A stretch of DNA of 64,000 nt from positions 12,800,201 to 12,864,200 of the forward strand of contig NC_133122.1 in assembly GCF_033568475.1 (NCBI RefSeq). Reading direction: 5' to 3'. This stretch comes from Henckelia pumila (Eukaryota > Streptophyta > Magnoliopsida > Lamiales > Gesneriaceae). Shown in pieces: positions 58,253 through 64,000 of the stretch (the first letter of the stretch is position 1; every line of letters begins with the position of its first letter). The position numbers and the translations under genes were made by a program. The notes below the pieces were generated by a model that did no database searches, had not been told where the DNA came from, and worked only from the letters and a program-made list of their open reading frames with translations.

Positions 58253-61200
58253 CTAAAGCCAACTAGTCATACTACGTAATCCCATTGCTTCGCGATGTTT
58301 GTCAAACAATGGTCCTGACAAGTGCTTAGTAAGTGGATCAGCGATATTGTCTGTAGAGGCCACTCTCTCGACAGTGATGTCTCCTCTTTCCACAATCTTC
58401 CGGATGATGTGGTATTTCCTCAGTACGTGTTTGGATCTTTGATGAGACCTTGGTTCCTTTGCCTGAGCAACGGCACCAGTCTTGTTGCAGTACACCGGAA
58501 CTGGACCAACAGCTTCAGGAATGACACCTAACTCTTGGATGAAATTCCTCATCCAAACGGCCTCTTTAGTAGCAGCTGATGCTGCAATGTATTCTGCCTC
58601 AGTGGTGGAATTCGCTGTGGTGTCCTGCTTGGAACTCTTCCAAGAGACAGCACCGCCATTGAGCATGAATACAAATCCAGAGGTTGACTTCGAGTCATCC
58701 ACGTCGCTTTGGAAGCTAGAGTCGGTATAGCCTTCTAATTTCAATTCTCTTTCTCCATAAACCATGAATACATTCTTAGTCCTTCTTAAGTACTTAAGAA
58801 TATCCTTCACGGCTTTCCAATGCATTTGACCGGGGTTGGCCTGATATTTGCTCGTGACACTCAGAGCAAAGGCTACATCCGGTCTGGTAGATATCATCCC
58901 ATACATAATACTACCTATGGCTGACGCATATGGTATGTGTGTCATTTTCTCTATCTCTTCGTCAGTCTTGGGACACATAGACTTGGATAGAGTAACTCCA
59001 TGACACATAGGTAGATGTCCTCTTTTGGACACATCCATTGAAAACCTTTTCAATATAGTGTCGATGTAGGTTACTTGAGTGAGTCCTATCATTCTCTTAG
59101 ATCTATCTCTATAGATCTGTATCCCTAGAATATAGGAGGCCTCACCCAAATCCTTCATCGAGAATCTACCTGATAACCATATCTTTGTTGACTACAATAT
59201 CCCTACGTCATTCCCAATGAGTAGGATGTCATGAACATAAAGCACTAAGAACGTCACCGCATCCTTAACTACTTTCTTGTACACGCACGGTTTCTCCGGG
59301 TTCTTGAAGAAACCAAAATCCTTTATTGTTTCATCAAATTTCTGGTTTCAACTCCTTGATGCTTGTTTGAGACCATAAATTGATCTCTGAAGCTTGCATA
59401 CCTTATGCTCGCTTCCCATGGATGTGAATCCCTCGGGCTGCATCATATAGATTTCTTCCTTATTGTTTCCATTAAGAAATGCAGTCTTCACATCCATTTG
59501 CCATATCTCATAGTCATACCATGCTGCTATGGAAATAAGGATTCTTATGGACTTGAACATTGCGACTGGTGAAAAGGTTTCATCATAGTCAACTCCTTGT
59601 CTTTGAGTATAACCTTTTGCTACCAATCGTGCGTTGTAGGTCAGTACCTTACCATCAGGCCCAAGTTTTCTCTTGTAGATCCATTTACACCCTATTGGAA
59701 CAATTCCATCGGGAGGATCTACTAAAGACCAAACTTGGTTTGTATGCATCGAGTCTATTTCCGACTGCATAGCTTCAAGCCATAAATTCATCAGAAATTG
59801 CTTCCTTGAAGTTTCTTGGATCACATCCAATGTCGGGTTCACTTTGATCCCCTTCAAGAAGAAGACCATATCGAATAGGAGGTCTAGAAGTCCTCTCGGA
59901 TCTCCTAGGTGTAGGCGTGTCCACTGAAGGTTCTTGAGGTGTGGGATCGTTATTTTGTATTTCGGGTTCTGGTTCTTCTCGAATTTCTTCGAGTTCCATC
60001 ATCTTTCCTTTCTTATCTAATAAGAACTCATTCTCCATGAATGTGGCATTCCTCGAAACAAACACTTTTGTTTCAGTAGGATGATAGAAATAATATCCGA
60101 TTGAATTCTTCGGATACCCTACAAAATAACATAAGGTGGATCGACTATCCAACTTATCTCCCACTGTCTGCTTCACATAAGCAGGAAATCCCCTAATCCT
60201 CAAGTACGAATACTTAGGAGCTTTGTCATTCCATAACTCGTATGGAGTTTTATTCACTGCTTTGGTGTGAACATTGTTCAACAACAATACCACCGTTTCA
60301 AGTGCATAGCCCCAAAACGAAGGAGGGAGCTCAGTGAAGCTCATAATAGATTGAACCATGTCCAACAAAGTTCGATTGCGACGCTCCGAGACACCATTCA
60401 GCTGAGGTGTCATAGGAGGAGTCCACTAAGAGAGAATCCCATTCTCTTTTTGATAGTCCAAAAACTCGGTACTTAAGTATTCTCCACCTCGGTCCGATCG
60501 AAGTGCTTTAATACTTTTTCCTAGTTTGTTCTCTACTTCAGCCTTGAATTCTTTGAACTTTTCAAATGTTTCAGAATTATATTTCATCAAATATAAATAC
60601 CCATACCTAGAAAAATTATCAGTAAAGGTAATGAAGTAGGTGTGTCCAAATTTAGTACCAATACTAAATGGACCACAAACATCTGTATGGATCAAATCCA
60701 ACAGATTTTGACTACGCTCAGGTTTTCCTTTAAAAGGAGATTTAGTCATTTTTCCTTTTAGGCAGGACTCACAAGTAGGTAGAGAGTTAATATCAGACAT
60801 ATCAAACATGCCCTCTCCCACCAGCTTGTTCATCCTCCTTGAGGAAATGTGACCTAGCCTAGCATGCCAAAGGTTTGCTGGGTTTTGTCTATCATTTTTC
60901 CTTTTATTTGTTGTTACCGGTTTATCAACATAATTAATTGGAACGTCTTTTAATTTTAAGTTATATAGACCATTTTCAAGTTGTCCATTTCCAATTAAAA
61001 ATTCATTCTTGTAAATATTGCAAATCACATTCACATAATTGCAAGAAAAACCATCTCTATCAAGCATAGAAACAGAAATAATATTTTTAATCAAATCTGG
61101 CACAAATAAAACATCTCTTAAAAGTAACTTAAAATCGTTTTTCAAAACTAAATAAACGTCTCCCACTGCTTTGGCTTCAACTCTGGAACCATTTCCGAGC

Positions 61201-62165
61201 CTCAGCTGGGTCTTACCCATCCTAAGCTTACGACTTCTTGTCATCACCTGCAAATCATTGCAAATGTGAGATCCACATCCGGTATCCAATACCCAAGAAG
61301 TAGTATTAAGTGAAACATTTATTTCAATGTAAAACATACCCTTTGCAGTTCGCAACTGCTCGAGGTATTCCTTGCAGTTACGTTTCCAATTATCGGGTTT
61401 CTTGCAGTGATGACAAACATCTCCAAATATGTTCACATTTGAAGCTTTTGTCTTGCCCTTCTTCTTTGGTACAATTTTCTTGGGTGGGGCAGAACGTTTC
61501 TTACCCTTTCTACTTGGCCCCTTCTTGGAGTAAGAAGAGGAGCCAACCAAGAGTACCGATTTTTCCTTCTTTAATGTGGCCTCATAAGACACAAGCATAT
61601 TGACCATCTCTTCAAGGGTGGCCTCTATCTTGTTCATATTGAAGTTCACCACAAATCCGTCAAACGACGAAGGAAGTGAAAGAAGCAATAAGTTCGTATT
61701 CAATTCATGCTCCAATGTCAAACCGAGTGTTACCAACTTCTCAATTAGCCCAATCATGTGTACCCCATGCTCACGGACAGAAGTCCCATCTCGTATGCGG
61801 CATGTCATGAGCTCTTTGACGGTGGCATACCTCTCCGACCTTGACTGAGCTCCAAAAGGTTCCTTGAGGTGCATGTGTATGTCAGCAGCATTCAAGGCAT
61901 CCTCAAATCGCCTCTGGAGTTCATCAGACATTGAAGCTTGCATATAGCATTTAGCCTTGATATCATGGTCCCACCATTGATCAAATTTTGCCAATTCTTC
62001 CGGACTTATATTAGCCGGTGCTTCCTTTGGAGGATTCTTTTCTAACACGTAGAAAATTTTCTCCGAGTTTAGAACAATCTTTAATTTATGGAACCATTCC
62101 ATATAGTTTGCGCCAGTCAATTTGTTTTGTTCGAGAATTGAGTATAGTGGATTGCGCGAATTCAT
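58253..62165 (-). pseudogene. Copia D gag-pol, inactivated
   Basis: Gag starts at 62165 (MNSRNPLYSILEQNK), chosen by alignment with G. Order: gag, zinc knuckle (CHHCKKPDNWKRNC, with GH changed to DN), protease LDTGCGSH, pre-integrase LWHARLGHIS, integrase, RT and RNase H. Defects: TAG at 60426-60428 where G has CAG; a small deletion near 59787 replacing the SDADSN block; TGA at 59348-59350 where G has TGG; further damage around the YVDD region (about 59180-59340). The RNase H part 59158-58253 is open. Confidence 0.91.
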
Positions 62166-63779
62166 TGTAATGAAATACTGAAAAGAAACAGACAATAATC
62201 AGTGATTGTTTAATTAATTTACTAAGACATAAAATATGGCAAAATTTAATTTTATGAATTTCACTCCCACTGTTTTAACGATTTCACTACCCTCTAGTGA
62301 AAACGGGAAACTTGTTTCCTTAGTGGGAACATGGAGTCCAATTGACAAACTATAGTCCCGAATAATATCAGCCAACCATAATTTTCAAAAGGTAGAGCCC
62401 AATTGCTTCCAAAGCAATCCCCATGTTTTTACCTCATGTCCAATAAGAGTCCAATAATATGACGCCGTTTATTGTGACATGTCAAGATAACCCATCAATA
62501 TTAAGTTGTGATGGACGGTCGCCATGTGGATCCCCAATAATATGAGCCAATCCCATGGGAGTTCCACCCAACTTACAATTTGTGTCGATCCAATGTACAG
62601 CTTTCCGATGCCCCAATAATATGAGCCGGACCGTGCCCGCGGGTAGCATCTCATACATTGATCGTTGATGGAAGGTAGAAAAATTTAAACAATATTTAAA
62701 TTCCCTTTATTTATCTTGATATCAATTTTAAATCATATTTAAAATGAGGGATTTTTTTAATTTTGAAAATTGTCTCATCATTTAGTATTTGTATGCTTGC
62801 GGGATTCATACAATTTATTCTAAACATGCATACAACAATAATATCATATATTATTTAAAGGATGATCGACCCCAATAACTAATCGACCCGTGGTTGCCAA
62901 TCACGAGTCTAAGTCCAATCCTAGGTGATATACAGGTATGCAATGCAATCCTATTACATTGAGCTTCCAATTTACATTTTTTCGGTCTTTATTGTCTGCT
63001 GGGCCCACCATTGTCTTCAAATATTTATCTCCCACTACGTCTATTAAATTTACAATAAATTTCGATGACAAGTAGGGGATACATATTTAAGGGTGGGAAC
63101 GGGCCATAAACCAGACCCACTTTTTATTACAAATGACAATTCAAATTGTGCCATAAACCAAGCCCATTAATAAAACCCAACAACAATAAAACCAAATGTA
63201 AACAACCTAACATACACCTACAATATTGGTCATGGCAATCGATCATCCTCTTATCCAATAATTAATTCAATAATTAAATAATTGGATAACATGCAATGAC
63301 ATCATAATTAAAAAGATAAAATCAAATTTTATCTACTATTCTCATAAGATCATATCTTATCATCAATTGTATCAAAATAATTAATTTTATTAAATCTAAT
63401 TTAATGGATAAAATTTAAAAATTTTCCAAAAATTTAAATTTATCCAAAAATCAATTTTAAAAATTTCGGACTCAAACAATTTGATCCGATGCCTCGTGGA
63501 CCAATCAAAAACAATTTTTGATCGGACCAAAAACTAAAATTTCAAATTTCAACAAAAATCAAATTTTTATTTTCCAGGCTGCCCGGGACATTCCCGGGCA
63601 GCCCCGCCTCCACGTGGGACAGGTCTGCCCACGTGGAGGTGGGCAGCTCGTCGCTGCCCGTGATGCCCTTGTTTCCTTTAAAAATTTTAATTTAAAAAAT
63701 TTCGTTTTGTTTCCAAAACCCGAGGCTAAAAATTTTGTACAATCGATTAATTTAATCGTTTGATCCGAGAGCAACCTGG
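62166..63779 (-). other. Leader of Copia D
   Basis: Carries the acceptor-like CTTTTCAG just before gag (62178), four AATAATATG/C motifs between about 62350 and 62620 (reverse complement of the A and G motif), and GC-rich hairpins near the primer site. No gene seen. Confidence 0.75.
63577..63659 (-). repeat. Three GC-rich hairpins in Copia D leader
   Basis: Hairpin 1 (63577-63603) has a perfect 12-bp stem starting GGCTGCCCGGGA around CAT. Hairpin 2 (63607-63639) has a perfect 12-bp stem starting CCTCCACGTGGG around 9 bases. Hairpin 3 (63641-63659) pairs GGGCAGC with GCTGCCC. Confidence 0.85.
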
Positions 63780-63791
63780 CTCTGATACCAC
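63780..63791 (-). other. Primer binding site of Copia D
   Basis: Minus-strand TGGTATCAGAGC, one base from the 5' LTR. Confidence 0.92.
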
Positions 63792-64000
63792 TGTTGGAAC
63801 ACGCGTTCTCGGATCAAATATGTGATACCCGGAGCAGCGGAAGTTTAAAAATTTTATTTTTCGATATGGAACGATTCCATATCGTGGGTATCAAATCCAA
63901 ACGATTAAAGTCTTGCAAGTAAAAATAAAAATCACAATTAAATATTTTTTCCTCTTCAAGCTAAGGCTTGATTATGGACTCCAACAGATTTAATCTGCTC
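63792..64000 (-). repeat. 5' LTR of Copia D (3' end only)
   Basis: Matches 56342-56550. The donor-like GT present in the 3' LTR is changed to GA here (plus strand 63950-63951), so this copy's proposed leader splice donor is lost. Confidence 0.92.

Larger units (their letters stand above)
56342..64000 (-). mobile_element. Copia element D (5' end off window)
   Basis: Minus-strand Copia related to G. 3' LTR 56342-58238, coding remnant 58253-62165, leader, and the start of the 5' LTR at 63792. It sits in the LTR of Gypsy C. In the 209 bp of 5' LTR visible, about four substitutions and one small indel separate it from the other copy, so it looks older than A, F, E and G. Confidence 0.92.

Overview
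The window looks like plant nuclear DNA, probably flowering-plant heterochromatin. Almost all of it is transposable elements nested inside one another, and I see no ordinary host gene outside an element. Plant origin is supported by Ty1/Copia, Tekay-type and Athila-type Ty3/Gypsy elements, a CACTA transposon, primer sites matching plant initiator tRNA-Met and tRNA-Asp, and captured fragments of plant bHLH, serine carboxypeptidase and receptor-kinase genes. Species and lineage assignments come from motif recognition by eye; no search was run.

Layout. The oldest layer is a Tekay-like Gypsy element on the minus strand (element C), visible at 45367-45628 and 53635-56341. Three Copia elements hit it: A (plus strand, 1-45366, its 5' LTR starting before the window), B (minus, 45629-53634) and D (minus, 56342 to beyond the window end). 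Copia A was itself split twice. A CACTA DNA transposon (4737-12414, 3-bp duplication TTT) sits in its integrase region. A long Athila-like element F (13649-42284, 5-bp duplication CTTTT) sits in its reverse transcriptase region. The 5' LTR of F was then split by Copia G (14147-23797, duplication ATTGA) and by Tekay-type Gypsy E (23861-31115, duplication TGGAC). The nesting is therefore C > A > F > G and E. By-eye LTR differences agree with this order: about 1% for A, about 0.7% for F and E, and almost none for G.

Most notable content. Element F carries two extra open reading frames between pol and its 3' LTR, where Athila elements usually carry an env-like region. The first (37790-38230) has a basic, cysteine-rich domain resembling the small nucleic-acid-binding proteins of carlaviruses. 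The second (38532-39170) is a full-length, intronless LONELY GUY (LOG) cytokinin-activating enzyme with its catalytic motifs intact. A retrotransposon carrying a hormone-activating enzyme next to a virus-like regulator is the best candidate here for an undescribed system.

Other notable content. The four Copia elements (A, B, D, G) share an unusual leader: GC-rich hairpins just after the primer site, a fourfold CATATTATTGGG motif with conserved spacing, and splice-like signals that would remove both from a gag mRNA. In G the hairpins have grown to about 14 copies whose stems differ in sequence but stay paired. The CACTA element has no recognisable transposase but carries exon-like pieces of several unrelated host genes, all on the plus strand.

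How the parts work together. Only Copia G is close to intact, with one frameshift. E, C, B, D and A carry stops, frameshifts or insertions. F has damaged gag and pol but both accessory frames are open.
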